A stretch of DNA of 64,000 nucleotides from Budorcas taxicolor. Its lineage: Eukaryota; Chordata; Mammalia; Artiodactyla; Bovidae. The position numbers and the translations under genes are program-made. Shown piece after piece: positions 10,976 to 22,744 of this stretch; the first letter of the stretch is position 1, and the number at the start of each line of letters is the position of its first letter. The notes beneath the pieces were generated by a model. The model saw only the letters and a list, made by a program, of their open reading frames with translations, was not told the DNA's origin and did no database searches. The stretch spans positions 17,068,001 to 17,132,000 of the forward strand of contig NC_068913.1 of the NCBI RefSeq assembly GCF_023091745.1, written 5' to 3'.

Positions 10976-11190
10976 AGAGCCAACTCATTGGAAAAGACAC
11001 TGATGTTGGGAAAGATTGAAGGCAAAAGGAGAAGGGGCAGCAGAGGATGAGATGGTTAGATAGCATCACCGACTCAGTGGACATGAATCTGAGAAAATTC
11101 TGGGAGACAGTGAAGGACAGGGAAGCCTGGTGCGCTTAGTCCATGAGGTCACAGAAAGTCTAACACGATTTAGTGACCGAACAACAACAA

Positions 11191-11772
11191 CCATAAATGT
11201 TTGGCAAATTAATACACAAACAAACAAAACACAAGAAAAAGATGCACTAAAAATTTAAACTGCCAAGTTTTCTATGTCTTCAGAACATTTTTACCAGGGC
11301 AATTTTTATTTTATGGTGTCTTTGATATGCAACTAGTATTACTGTTGACATGTTAGTATTTTATCAGAGAAGAATGCAATTTTCCCCGAATTATGATTTT
11401 TAAAAGCATTCATTTTCATGCTAAGGGAAAACTTTGTTACATCCAGCAGTTAAAAGAAAAACAGTAAAATGTAATAAGTTGAAGTTAATAAAGTAGACTT
11501 TGCCAAATCTCTGCTAGGGAAATTAAATAGTCTTGTTTAGGCTTCAGAGACAAAGCAGAACAGTCCTCTGACCTTGCTTCTAATCTGCCTGGACACTGCC
11601 CTGATATGAGTGGCTTGAGTGACTGCCTACTGTGAGTGCAAGCCTTGCAGCACCATAGATAAGATGGTGGAACATTCTTGAGATTGTTGAGCCCCGGGAG
11701 GGGAGCTGGCCCACCAAGCCCTAGGCTTAGCAACATTTCAAGTTTTAAGACAAAAAAAAAAAAAAAAGCATT
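11191..11772. other. Non-repetitive interval ending in an A run
   Basis: No gene recognised. A run of about 17 A at 11752-11767 lies just before the next BovB insertion site and may be the tail of an unrecognised retroposed sequence. Confidence 0.4.
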
Positions 11773-11783
11773 AACATGGAACC

Positions 11784-12859
11784 ATCACAACAAACTATGG
11801 AAAATCCTTAAAGAGAAGGGAATACTAGACCACCTGACCTGCCTCCTGAGAAATCTATATGCAGGTCAGGAAGCAACGTGAGAACTGGACATGGAACAAC
11901 AGACTGGTTCCAAATAGGAAAAGGAGTATGTCAAAGCTGTATATTGTCACCCTGCTTATTTAACTTATATGCAGAGTACATCATGAGAAATGCTGGGCTG
12001 GATGAAGCACAAGCTGGAATCAAGATTGCCAGGAGAAATATCAATAACCTCAGATATGCAGATGACACCACCCTTATGGCAGAAAGTGAAGAAGAACTAA
12101 AGAGCCTCTTGATGAAATTGAAAGAGGAGAGTAGAAAATGTTGGCTTAAAATTCAACATTCAGGAAACTAAGATCATGGCATCTGGTCCCATCACTTCAT
12201 GGCAAATAGATGGGGAAGCAATGGAAACAGTGACAGACTATTTTGGGGGGCTCCAAAATCACTGCAGATGGTGACTGCAGCCATGAAATTAAAAGATGCT
12301 TGCTCCTTGGAAGGAAAGTTATGACCAACCTCGACAGCATATTAAAAAGCAGAAACATTACTTTGCCAACAAAGTCCCATCTAGTCAAAGCTATGGTTTT
12401 TCCAGTAGTCATAATTAGACTATAGTTTAACTCATAGTTAGACCATTGAGAGTTAGATTATAAAGAAAGCTGAGTGCCAAAGAATTGATGCTTTAGATGC
12501 TGTGATGTTGGAGAAGACTCTTGAGAGTCCCTTGGACTGCAAGGAGATCCAACCAGTTCATCCTAAAGAAAATCAGTCCTGAATATTGATTGGAAGGACT
12601 GATGCTGAAGCTGAAACTCCAATACTTTGGCCACTTCATGCGAAGAACTGACTCATTGAAAAAGATCCTGATGCTGGAAAAGATTGAAGACAGGAAGAGA
12701 AGGGGACGACAGAAGATGAGATGGTCGGATGGCATCACCGATGCGATAGACAAGAGTTTGAGTAGGCTCCGGGAGTTGGTAATGGACAGGGAAGCCTGAC
12801 GTGCTGCAGCCCATGGGGTTGGAAAGAGTCAGACACGACTGAGCGACTGAAGTGAACTG
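11784..12859 (+). mobile_element. BovB LINE, 5'-truncated
   Basis: Begins within the RT at the DHNKLW segment and reaches the 3' end (gcgactgaagtgaactg). Direct repeats aacatggaacc (11773-11783) and aacatgaaacc (12860-12870) bracket it. RT motifs are split by stops, but the second catalytic block is intact as YADD at 12055-12066. Confidence 0.93.
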
Positions 12860-12870
12860 AACATGAAACC

Positions 12871-14454
12871 AGAGCTGCAGTTTGCTCACAGATTGATGAT
12901 GATATCAGTTTACATCCTAGGATTTTAAGCAGGAACTCATTCTTTGAAGTTCCACCCACAGAGCTGATGCACTGCCTGGAACCTTCTCCCAGTTAGGACT
13001 CCAGAGGTGCTGTGTCATGGACTTCCCAGTGCTGTTTGAGTCTGCGGATGTTGGTCAAAACCCAATTTGGTGATGTATCCTCTACTGTTTCTATTTCTTT
13101 TTTCTTTTAGTATTAGTATACTGAAAGTAAGCCAGATAATCTTCTAATAAATACTGGTATTATTTATTTGTATATAACAAGTGGATCATTTTGTTAACAA
13201 ATCCTTTGCATCTGAGACAAAAGTGAAAACTTTCAACAGAACAATATTGTAAACACAACAGTGTGACGACACATCTCTGCTAATGAGCGTGAGATTTACT
13301 GGGAAGATTTACTAACACACGTGACAGAAAAAGTAGTTTCCTGATCTTAAAATATTGTTATATGGCATGATAGCTAACAATGAAACAACAAAAATTTCTC
13401 TCAAGCAAACACAGTAGGCAGTGATGCCAGCTCTCTGGAGGGATTCGTAATGCCCTATCAAGTACTTGATTTTGTGACATTTAAGAATCCTATGAGCTCT
13501 ATCTCTTCTGAAAGGTGGTGGGAGCAGGTTAGGGTGAAAATGTTGAATTAATACAGCTTATTTTCATCCATGGTTGAATCATGACTGCTCGCAATTAAAA
13601 CACTGAAATAAAGTTCTCCTTTTCTACCAATAGGTGGCAATATTGCTTTGGGACAAAAAAAAAAAACCAACCAATAAAAATGACATCTTACAGTTGTTTT
13701 TTTTTTTTAAAGACTTCTAGATCTATGCTTGATCTTTATTTTATTCCAGAACTCTAGGCTTCGGAGTGCCCAGTACAAACAGCCGTGGAGTAAACAAGGC
13801 ACAAACATGACATCTGAAGGAAGCTGAAGAGTTTACCAGTATCACCCCTTCATTTAGAACCAACTTGTCTTTGGAAGAAATTCCTCTCCCCTTTTCCATC
13901 AAGTAAACTTAGAGTGACAGTTGAGGCAGAAAAATAGGCACCATGTTGCAAGTGGTCAATCTCCTTCTCTGAGAACCTCCAGACTGGGTTACATTCAAAT
14001 CACTAATCTACTCCCCAGCCTGGCAAGAACCTATTCTGAATATGTATTCACATAAGTCTCTTCTTTGCACTGATCATTGGGATGGGACTGTAGAAAGGTA
14101 TACAAATTTGTTGATGCTCTATTAGTTTTTTAAATCGTTCATGTTTATGTTCATTCATGTTCATTCATGCTTATGTAACCATCATACTGTGTAAGATATA
14201 GAACATTTCCAGCACATCAGAAGGTTTCCTATGCTCTCTTCAGTTTTTAAAATAAGGAAGAAATTTTATTTCTCAAACACTCGAAACAAAACAAATAAAC
14301 AAACCAAAAAAAAAAAAAAAACCACCTCACAAGGCAGAAGAGTTGAAGGGAGGGAGGGGTTGTTCTACTTTATGCATTGATCTGGGTCTCTTTGTAGCCT
14401 TGAATAGAAACTCTGTGGTAGACACTCTTTGGAAGGCATATTCAGTGCATGGAT
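12871..14454. other. Non-repetitive interval
   Basis: About 1.6 kb without a confident repeat. Two opposed homopolymers (A run near 13656-13668, T run near 13700-13713) could pair. Another A run lies at about 14308-14323. No coding frame is supported. Confidence 0.45.
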
Positions 14455-15033
14455 GGGATGGAAATATCAAGTCACAGTAAGGATGTGGAGCAACTAGAAC
14501 TCCCATGCATCAGCGGTGGGTGTGTACAGTGAGGCAGTCACGTGGGAAATTGGCTAGCAGTATCTATGTATGTGCACCTATGACCCCACAACTCTACTGC
14601 TATGTTCACAGGCAACAAACATGCACACATACTTTTACCAAAAGGTGTATACTAGAACATTCAAAGTAGCAAATAGGCTATCAACAGTAGAATGCATGAC
14701 TGGCTTGCGGTATATTCTCACAATGAAACACTACACAGCCACAAGAATGAATCATCCACAAATACTGTAACAACATGAATGAATATCACAAACATAATAT
14801 TAGGGGAAAGATACGGATATGAAAGAGTATATACCCTTAAAAAGCAGTTGTGATCCTGCTTTGATGAAGTTCAGAATTAATCTGTGTCCTGACGTGTCGA
14901 CTGTTGTTACCCTTGGATGGGAGTGGGGATGGGAGAAAGGGTTTCCTAGGTGCTGGTGACATTCTGGTTCTTGGCATCACAAGTGTGTTCAGCTTATGAA
15001 ACTTCATCAACCTGTACACTTACTTTTAGGAAA
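14455..15033 (+). mobile_element. Old L1 (L1M-type) 3' UTR
   Basis: The text follows the mammalian L1 3' region in order: gatgtggagcaactag, actctactgctatgtt, aatgaaacactacacagcc, then gttcagcttatgaaacttc and ctgtacacttact at the end. It is diverged, with no ORF2 protein left. Confidence 0.65.
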
Positions 15034-15035
15034 TA

Positions 15036-15114
15036 TCGGGTTGACTAAAAAGTTCGTTCAGGTTTTTTGTACCATCTTACAGAAAAATCCAAACAAACTT
15101 TTTGGCCAATTCAT
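15036..15114. mobile_element. Mariner-like palindromic MITE
   Basis: About 30-bp terminal inverted repeats (left 15038-15067, right 15083-15112) match at 22 of 30 positions around a 15-nt centre. The left arm has ttgactaaaaagttcgttc and the right arm aaactttttggccaa, typical of the ruminant mariner-derived palindrome. TA occurs next to both ends. Confidence 0.75.
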
Positions 15115-15375
15115 GTAAATTATATTCTAATTAAAGTTTTAAAATATTAAACTCTAATCAAGTACAGATAAAAGGCACTTCCACCTAGAATGACAATGCA
15201 ATCAGATGAAGGAAATCACATTTCAGTTAGGTCCTCAAACCTGATAAGCCTTCCCAGGTAGAGATGGAGAACAGGCATGCTGGGGAAAAAAAGAAAAGGA
15301 CTCCTTTAATCAAAAACATGGAGGTTTAAAAGAGTAAGGAACATTTGCAAAATGACAAAATTGGCCAAAGAATAA

Positions 15376-15437
15376 GATTGGTATAAGAAAGAAGCAAGGT
15401 CTTACATAGCAGATCTTGCTTCTTTCTTGTAACAACC
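15376..15437. other. 62-nt imperfect hairpin, unassigned
   Basis: Arms 15376-15402 and 15411-15437 pair over 27 positions with two mismatches and two G-U pairs in the plus-strand RNA, around the 8-nt loop tacatagc. The outer half carries a purine strand (aagaaagaagcaagg) opposite a pyrimidine strand. Size and pairing resemble a small pre-miRNA or the core of a MITE. No flanking target duplication was found. Confidence 0.6.
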
Positions 15438-16305
15438 CGCTTGATTAGCATTTCTTCTCTTTTTTCCCCCCTCTTTCTTATTTTTTAAATTATGAAACTA
15501 TGGTAACACATTTACCATAGACTTGGAAAATACAGAACAAGGTTACATATAGTTCCACTATATATTACAATTATTTTTTAAGTAAATAAATTAAGATTTT
15601 TAGTTGGAGTTTCAATATCAAACTCTCAAAAGTTAATAGAATGAATACACAGAGAAGTGGGAGGATATAGTAGATTTGAAAAGCACTATGAACCAATTCA
15701 ACATGATGAAGATTCATACAATTTTCACACAACAGTAGGATACAAATTCTGTTCAAGTTCCCATAGGCTATAAACTAGGAGATGCTGGAACGTATCCAGG
15801 GACATAAAATAAAGTGCAAAAATTTCATGGTCTGAAGATACTAAAATACAGAGTCTGTAATTTTACCACTGTGGAATTATATTAGAAGTCAATATCAGAA
15901 GATATTTTCAGATAATCCACATGTTCTCAAGTGCAAGCATCGCTTGACTCTTTAAGGGACTTAAACACTGAAGGACTTTTCAGGGATTTTCCCAAAGGCA
16001 AAATTCTTTGCAAGGAATTCGACATGTTCAAGTCAAAGAGGCTGTGCAGTCTTGTGTGTGCAAAATAAATGGCCCTGGTTAGGTCACCTTGTGGAATGTC
16101 TCCTGGAACTCCAGTGCCTTTTTGCATTGTCCTTGTGTTTTTTTTTTTTTTTGTTTTCTGTATTCTACACTTTGCCTTTAAATAAAGAAGCAGGGGAAAA
16201 GTCTCACAACTAGACTGAGGGAGTCTAAAGAATTTGGTCTTATTGGAAAACATAGTGAAGTTTTTGTTTCATTTTTGTTTTTTAAGGGAAAAGCACAATG
16301 ATCAC
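15438..16305. other. Non-repetitive interval
   Basis: AT-rich sequence with a T run at 16139-16152. No gene or repeat recognised. Confidence 0.4.
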
Positions 16306-16319
16306 ATCTACACTTATCA

Positions 16320-16507
16320 GTTTCCCTAGTGGCTCAGATGGTAAAGAATCTGCCTGCAATGCAGGAAACCCAGGTTCAATCCCTGGGTCGGGAAGATCCC
16401 CTGGAGAAGGGAACGGCTACCCACTCCAGTATTCTTGCCTGGAAAACCCCATGAACAGAGGAGCCTGGTGGGCTAAGAGTTAGACACGACTGAGTGACTA
16501 ACACTTC
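16320..16507 (+). mobile_element. Bov-tA SINE
   Basis: Head tttccctagtggctcag, B-box ggttcaatccc, Bov-A body, then end gactgagtgactaacac. A short deletion removes part of the usual ctacagtccatggggtc segment near 16475. Confidence 0.92.
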
Positions 16508-16806
16508 ACTCTTTGGGAAGCTGGATGTGTGGGATGCAGAAGAGGAAGGCGTCATTGCAGGCTGTAGGGATGTCATTTGAGTGCATGAGACCCCTGTGCC
16601 CACCCACCTCTTCATTCCAGCCTTTCACCTAACCTTAACTGTTACAAGCCAGTCATCCCATCACTTGCAGCTCCTCCAACCAAATCCAGCCTCCCAGCTT
16701 TGCACCTGGGGCTCCAGCCCCTTACAAGAGCTTTTCTCTGCCCCCTCACTAGGCTCACCCTGAAAATGAGCGATCTCTCCTCCCAGCAGCACTTCCAGAA
16801 GCTTTG

Positions 16807-16989
16807 TGCGTGAAAGTTGTCAGTCGTCTGCGACTCTGCAATCCCATAGACCGTAGCCTGCCAGGCTCCTGTCCATGGAATTCTCCAGGCCAGAATACCG
16901 GAGTGGGGAGCTGTTCCCTTCTCCAGGGGATCTTCCCAACCCAGGGATCAAACCCAGAGATTCTTTACCGTCTGAGCCACCAGGGAACC
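16807..16989 (-). mobile_element. Bov-tA SINE
   Basis: Reverse-oriented copy ending at gccaccagggaaccc. The stretch between the B-box and the head is shortened, with the gcaatgcagg block missing. Confidence 0.9.
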
Positions 16990-17037
16990 CAAAAATCATT
17001 TTGGACCAGGCAGTGCCAAACCGAGCCCTGCGGGGAG

Positions 17038-17233
17038 ACTGCTCAGTCGTGTCTGACTCTTTGTGATTGCATGGTCTGTAGCCACCAGGTTCCTCTGTCC
17101 ATGGAATTTTCCAGGCAAGAATATTGGAGTAGGTTGCCATACCCTTCTCCAGAGGATCTTCCTGACCCAGGAATCAAACCCAGGTCTCCTGCATTGCAGG
17201 CAGATTCTTTACTATCTGAGCCACTAGGGAAGA
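17038..17233 (-). mobile_element. Bov-tA SINE
   Basis: Full-length reverse-oriented copy, 48 bp after the previous one. tccagaagct lies before the first copy (16794-16803) and after this one (17237-17246), so the pair may share one target duplication. Confidence 0.92.
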
Positions 17234-17251
17234 TCCTCCAGAAGCTCTGCC

Positions 17252-18079
17252 ATAGAAGAAATCAAAGTCTCCAAGTACAAAATTTGTCTTCAGGATCAAA
17301 GAATGTGTGTAGAAACCAAATACGGAAAGTAAGATGCAAACACTTTCAACTGTCAAATCATGTATAGATTCTGAAGAAAAAAAAACCACCCTATTAATTT
17401 TTTAAATTAATTTTCAAACAATGAAGTTTCATTCCTGGACCTCATCACTTTCAGTAGATCATCTTGGGCCCTGAAAAACCATAGACACTTGTAGTCATGT
17501 CCATACTGAAAAACCACCAGGGGTTATCCCAGAAGATAACCACAGCCCAATTTTACATTGGTACACAATGCTACACAACATGCTGTCCCTCTTCCTCGCC
17601 ACACCACCAACCCACAAAATGCTTCCTGGTGATTGGCAAGAAATTAGAAATTGAGTATTGCGTCATTGGGTCTACTTTTACCGGCCCCAGTTGTGAAATG
17701 TTTGAAGAAAGTGAATAAGGGCTAAAGAGAACCATCTGGATGTTTTCCAAGGTTCAAAAGGAAACAGGAAAACTCAAGTAATTCACATCCTTTACACCTT
17801 TTAAGCTGAACACACCATTAAGCATTAAGTACAGTCATCTACAAGTGTAAATATTGGCCAAGGTGACATACATGACAGGCAGTGGCAGGTTAAAAGCACA
17901 AATATTTGTAGAAGGGTTTCAGTGCCAGGACCCAACCCTGGTGAAGAGGAATGGAAGCCAGCTGATGGCTCAGCCATGAGCCGGCAGAGTGAGATGACTG
18001 ATAAGCCTGGGGTTTCCAGACAAAGGGCAGGAAGGGGACTGCTCATCTGGAAACTCATGGGACAATGGTGCTCACCGGA
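17252..18079. other. Non-repetitive interval
   Basis: No gene or clear repeat recognised. Confidence 0.4.
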
Positions 18080-18227
18080 ATATCGATATTTTAAAAGTTT
18101 AAAAATTCGGAGGCTCCATCCCTATCTTCACTGGTACATAGATTTCACTGATTTAAGGAAAGTCCCCCATGTCAGGTTTTTAACACATCATTCTAAGGTG
18201 CAGCAAAGTTTAAGAATCACTGAAAAA
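18080..18227 (-). mobile_element. Old hAT-type (MER20-like) relic
   Basis: It ends in gcaaagtttaagaatcactg, close to the common hAT-Charlie terminus (AAGTTTGAGAACCACTG), with a compatible internal order. Diverged. Confidence 0.45.
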
Positions 18228-18578
18228 GCAGGAAGGTCGGGGAGTTAAACCTGCGGGGTGAGTTCAGGGTTGCAGTTGCTCTCTAGTGAGAACACATTCT
18301 CACCCCAATCCACTCCCTTCCACCCCACCCACACTCACCCAACAACCACCAGCTGAGTCTGATGTTTCCTGAGTCAGGCCCCTGGAAGACATCTTTATGC
18401 CCTCCAACCCCAGCACTCAATCTGGCACAACTCTCTAAATCAATCAATCACCAGGTTCTCTCTAGTCTGTATCTAAACTCAAATCTGCCTTCTTCCCACC
18501 TCCATCGCTGCTGCTGCCTTTTTCTGGGCAGTTGTTGAGTGCCCACAACTCTTTAGGTGCAAGCTATACACACTGCAT

Positions 18579-18854
18579 CGGAGAAGGCAATGGCACCCCA
18601 CTCCAGTACTCCGGCCTGGAAGATCCCACGGGTGGAGGAGCCTGGTAGGCTGCAGTCCATGGGGTCGCTAGGAGTCGGACAAGACTGAGCGACTTCACTT
18701 TCCCTTTTCACTTTCATGCATTGGAGAAGGAAATGGCAACCCACTCCAGTGTTCTTGCCTGGAGAGTCCCAGGGACGGGGGAGCCTGGTGGGCTGCCGTC
18801 TATGGGGTCGTACAGAGTCGGACACGACTGAAGCGACTTAGCAGTAGCAGCAGC
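18579..18854 (+). mobile_element. Bov-A2 dimeric SINE
   Basis: Two Bov-A units with the CACTTTC-type linker at about 18690-18718 and an AGC tail. A 13-bp target duplication with one mismatch, atacacactgcat (18566-18578) and atacgcactgcat (18855-18867), brackets it. Confidence 0.95.
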
Positions 18855-19299
18855 ATACGCACTGCATTGGTAGATAAAACAGACATAGTCTTTGTCCTGT
18901 GCGGCTTACAGCTTAACGGGGGAGAAAGGCCATAATCAGGTAACTGATCAAAATAGTTTAAGAAGAGAAATCTAAGTACTGAGAAGGAAACAGGTAGGGT
19001 GAAATGACAGGGTAGGGGAGGTAGAGGAATCTGACTAGACAGGGTGGGTTGGGAGGGGCTTCCACAAGGATTACAGATATTCTTTCTAAACCCTCACATC
19101 ATAAATAACCTTGATCCCATTCCCTTTCACTCCATCTCATACACAACCACCAGAGTAAATGCTGTAAAAGCCCAGACACTTTAGTAGGTTTTGTAGCCTC
19201 TTCACAACCCATCTCCTACCTGCCATGCCAGAATCACATGCGTCCGAGGCTCTAACCCCCTCACGCCACTAGCAGCTACAGGATCACCATGGTCTTTCC

Positions 19300-19624
19300 T
19301 TTTTAAAAAAATAATGTTACTTATGTGTTTTTGACTGTGCTGGGTCCTCACCTGCGCAGGCTGCTCTCTCGATGCAGAGAGGGGGCTCTCTCTAGTTGCA
19401 GTGCACGGGCTTCTCATTGTGTGGCTTCTCTGGTTGTGGAGCGCAGGCTGGAGGGCGCGTGGGCTCAATAGTTGCAGCTCCTAGGCTCTGGACTACAAGC
19501 TCAACAGTTGTGGCGCATGGGTTTAGTTGCTCTGCGGCATGTGGGATCTTCCTGGATCAGGGATCGAACCCGTGTCTCCTGCATCGGCAGGCGGATTCTT
19601 TACCACTGAGCCACCAGGGAAGCC
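19300..19624 (-). mobile_element. CHR-type SINE, near full length
   Basis: Reverse-oriented with the long body (repeated gttgcagt / gggctt patterns) and head at the right. An exact 15-bp target duplication, caccatggtctttcc, sits at 19285-19299 and 19625-19639. Confidence 0.95.
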
Positions 19625-19639
19625 CACCATGGTCTTTCC

Positions 19640-19960
19640 AACCCACAGTGTACACCACTGCCCTGCCAAGAATGCCTTTTCCATCTGGCTTGTTCCTATT
19701 TGCTTTTGAGAACACGTCTTAGGTCATCTCCTACAAGAAGCTGCACAGGACCCTCCCTGGTTTGAGGGGGCTTCCATTTTTCTGGGGTTCCAGAGCACTC
19801 CATGTTTACATGAAGCACAGCACTCTTCACTGTGTGACGTGACTGAAGTTTTCCTGGTCTGCTCCTTCTCTGACTTGGAGTATCTTCAGGACAGAGACTA
19901 TATCTCGTTCCTGTTTCCTGTGCCTGGCACAGTACTTGGCAATTTAAGACACAGTCAATT
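19640..19960 (+). mobile_element. L2-type LINE relic
   Basis: Includes atcttcaggacagagact and gtgcctggcacagtacttgg, which follow the L2 3' end, preceded by C/T-rich sequence of L2 texture. The CHR SINE at 19300-19624 may interrupt its upstream part. Confidence 0.4.
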
Positions 19961-20501
19961 TGAACGTATGCACGGAACGCCCTTTGTATGCTTTTGTATG
20001 CTTTTGGCCTCTTTTTTTTTTCCTGCTAGGTCTCAACAGGATAAAGGGTGACCAGTTGTCCCAGTTTGCTTATTAGTACTGAAGCCAGAAGTTGGAACAT
20101 ATTTTCTATCTCCATTATGTTTTTTCCACATAATAATGACACAATATTCTCTACATTGTTTTTAAAAATCATTGATACCATCTAACTCAAACAGCTGACA
20201 GAGGATCATGTCAGAAAACTTTGAAAAACACAGATAAACAAAAAGAAATCACTCAAATCCCATCTCCAACTACAATCTTTATTAACATCATAGCAGGCAT
20301 CCTTCCAGACATGTTCCCACACAGTCATCACATATGAATATATCCAGGTGTGATCTGTACACAGGCATTGTACTCTCCTCTACAGTCCCACTGCCCTGAC
20401 TGCAGTATTTCACACAAAAGGGACTACTTCTTTGCTGCTTAGAGTGGTTTAAAACATAGTTGGTAAAAAACTGTGGTTTAAACACAGCTGAGATCTTTTA
20501 C

Positions 20502-20778
20502 CAGAGAAGGCAATGGCACCCCACTCCAGTACTCTTGCCTGGCAAATCCCATGGATGGAGAAGCCTGGAAAGCTGCCGTCCATGGGGTCACGAAGAGTCG
20601 GACATGACTGAGCAACTTTACTTTCACGTTTCACTTTCATGCATTGGAGAAGGAAATGGCAACCCGCTCTAGAGTTCTTGCCTGGAGAATCCCAGGGGCG
20701 GGCAGAGCCTGGTGGGCTGCCGGTCTCTGGGGTTGCACAGAGTCGGACACGACTGAAGCAACTTAGCAGCAGCAGTAG
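20502..20778 (+). mobile_element. Bov-A2 dimeric SINE
   Basis: Two Bov-A units joined by a tcacgtttcactttc linker, with an AGC tail. Target duplication agatcttttac (20491-20501) and aggtcttttac (20779-20789). Confidence 0.95.
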
Positions 20779-20852
20779 AGGTCTTTTACACTTCATCAGT
20801 TACTTAAACCAGAACATGTTGCTTTCATGTTGGACCATGTGTGCTCTACCTT

Positions 20853-21066
20853 GGGCTTCCCAGGCGTCTCAGTGATATAGAATTCACCTGCCAGTGAAGG
20901 AGACAAGGGTTCAATCCCTGGGCCAGGAAGATCCCCTGGAGAAGGAAATGATAACCCACTTCAGTATTCTTGCCTGGGAAATCCCACGGACAGAGTAACC
21001 TGGCAGGCTACAGTCCATGGGGTCGCAAAAACAGTCAGACATGACTGAGCGACTAAAGCACACATG
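20853..21066 (+). mobile_element. Bov-tA SINE
   Basis: Head gggcttcccaggcgtctcag, B-box ggttcaatccc, full Bov-A body, then end gcgactaaagcacaca. The preceding tgtgctctacctt resembles tgcactctgtacctt after it, a probable target duplication. Confidence 0.92.
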
Positions 21067-21644
21067 CACTCTGTACCTTTACTATAGCCTCAGTATTTTC
21101 AAGCCCTCTGTGGGCTAGTCCTATCCACCCTGAAGTCTTTCGATACCATTTCTATCTGGAGTCCTCAATCTTCCCGCTCCAATGTGGGCTGGGTTCTCCG
21201 TGGGCTGCTGCCCAGCAACCATCCTGGGACTTTATTTCTCTGCTTCCTGTGTCCCTCATCTTCCTTTTCCTTAGATTACTCTCTCTTATTGCTGAAGTCC
21301 ACCTCAAGTAACTTTTTAAGGAAACGTGTGTTAGAGGAAAAATTGTAATTCTTGAATATTTGAAAATGCCCTTCCCCCATCCCCCCAAATTCAATCGACA
21401 GTTTGGTTAAGGATAGCAATAATCTGGATTTAAAAATTTCCCCAGACAACTTTGAAAGCCTTTCTCCATATTTTCCTTAGCATCTCATGCCGCTGATAAG
21501 TTTGAAGGAGTTAATGATAATTATTCTTTGTAAGTCTTACATTTTCTCTGTCTTCCCACCTGCCTCATCTCAGGTTTTAAGGTGTCTATTGCAGTTCTCT
21601 GTGCAATTTCTAGATACAACACAGTATATACTTTATGGAGATTG
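21067..21644. other. Non-repetitive interval
   Basis: No gene or clear repeat recognised. Confidence 0.4.
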
Positions 21645-22240
21645 ACAGGGTAAGGCTTCCCACCCCCTCCCAAAGATGTCCATGTTCTAATCCTAGAATC
21701 TGAGAATTCATTCTCTCACATAGCAAAAGGGATTTGGCAGATTAAGGTTATCTACCTAGAGATGGGGAGATTATCCTGGATTATCTGGCTGGGCCCAATT
21801 TAATTACATGTGTCCTTAAAAGTAAAGAGACTTTTCCGACTGGGTCAGAGCTGGGACAGAAGAAGGAGGAGATGTGAAGTGTGAGAGGGACTTGAGCCAT
21901 CGCAGCTGGTTTGAGGAGAGTGGATGAAGACCCTGAGCCAAAGACCACAAGTGGACTGTGGATCTGCCCCAAACTGGCAGTCAGCAAGAAAATGAAGCCC
22001 TCAGACATATCTGCAAGGAACTGAATGTCCCAGAAATGGAGACAAACAGGAAACAGATTCTCCCTTAAAGCCTTTAGAAAGACACACAGACCAGAGGACA
22101 CCTTGATTTTAATCCAGTGAGAGCCATACTAAACTATGACCTATAGAGTTTAAAGTAATAAATCTGTGTGCTTTAAATATACATAAAGTCTATAAAGTTT
22201 ATGGTAATTTGTTATAGCAGCAACAGAAAACCAATACATT
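21645..22240 (+). mobile_element. Old LTR, MaLR/MLT-like
   Basis: The order caaagatgtccatgttctaa, gggagattatcctggattat, gggcccaattta, caccttgattttaatccagt, taataaatctgtgtg, then ggtaatttgttatagcagc and an end near aaccaatacat follows a widespread mammalian MaLR-type LTR. A polyadenylation signal (AATAAA) is at about 22159. No internal retroviral region is attached, so it is a solo LTR. The subfamily is not certain. Confidence 0.6.
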
Positions 22241-22573
22241 CATATTTTGGTAAGTGCTGCCAAATTTTCCTTCCAAAAGGCTGACTTTATTTATACTTAT
22301 GCCAATAGTTGAAGAGAAAACTCTTGTTCAAAACCTATACAGACATAAGATATTTTCAATATCTTAATTTTTCCAAGCTGATTCTGAAAAAATTTCATTT
22401 TTATTTGCCATCCTCTAATTTTGTAAACAAGGTTAAACATCTTTTATGTATTTGTTAAATATGTTCTGTTTTGCTTGGAATGACACTGTTCTTTTTTCCA
22501 GTCACTAGATTTCTGAAATTTTAAATTGTTATGACTATGTGCACAAAAACATATCCTGTTAGGTATGTACTAG

Positions 22574-22704
22574 TGGAGACAGAAATGTCTCCATTTCTAG
22601 CAACCCATTTTAATATTCTTGGATAACCCCATGGATAGAGGACCTTGGCGGGCTACAGTCCATGGGGTCACAAAGAGTCTGACATGACTGAGCACACATA
22701 TAGC
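22574..22704 (+). mobile_element. Bov-A fragment
   Basis: The 3' half of a Bov-tA-type element ending gacatgactgagcac. An exact 13-bp target duplication, aggtatgtactag, lies at 22561-22573 and 22705-22717, so this is a genuine 5'-truncated insertion. Confidence 0.9.
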
Positions 22705-22744
22705 AGGTATGTACTAGATACTTAATGATTTGCATCTCCTTTCT

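Larger units (their letters stand above)
9828..11190 (+). mobile_element. BovB LINE, 5'-truncated, with nested SINE
   Basis: It starts inside the reverse transcriptase upstream of the FRKGRG motif and runs to the 3' end with an ACA-type tail. A Bov-A unit (10202-10333) splits it, with BovB target sequence repeated at both junctions. The BovB is therefore the older insertion. Confidence 0.93.

Noticed and set aside
13656..13713. A run and T run as a functional hairpin
   Set aside because: Homopolymers of this size are common in AT-rich DNA, and the intervening sequence does not pair.
16804..17367. 187-codon open frame
   Set aside because: It runs through two antisense Bov-tA copies; its residues are SINE-derived.
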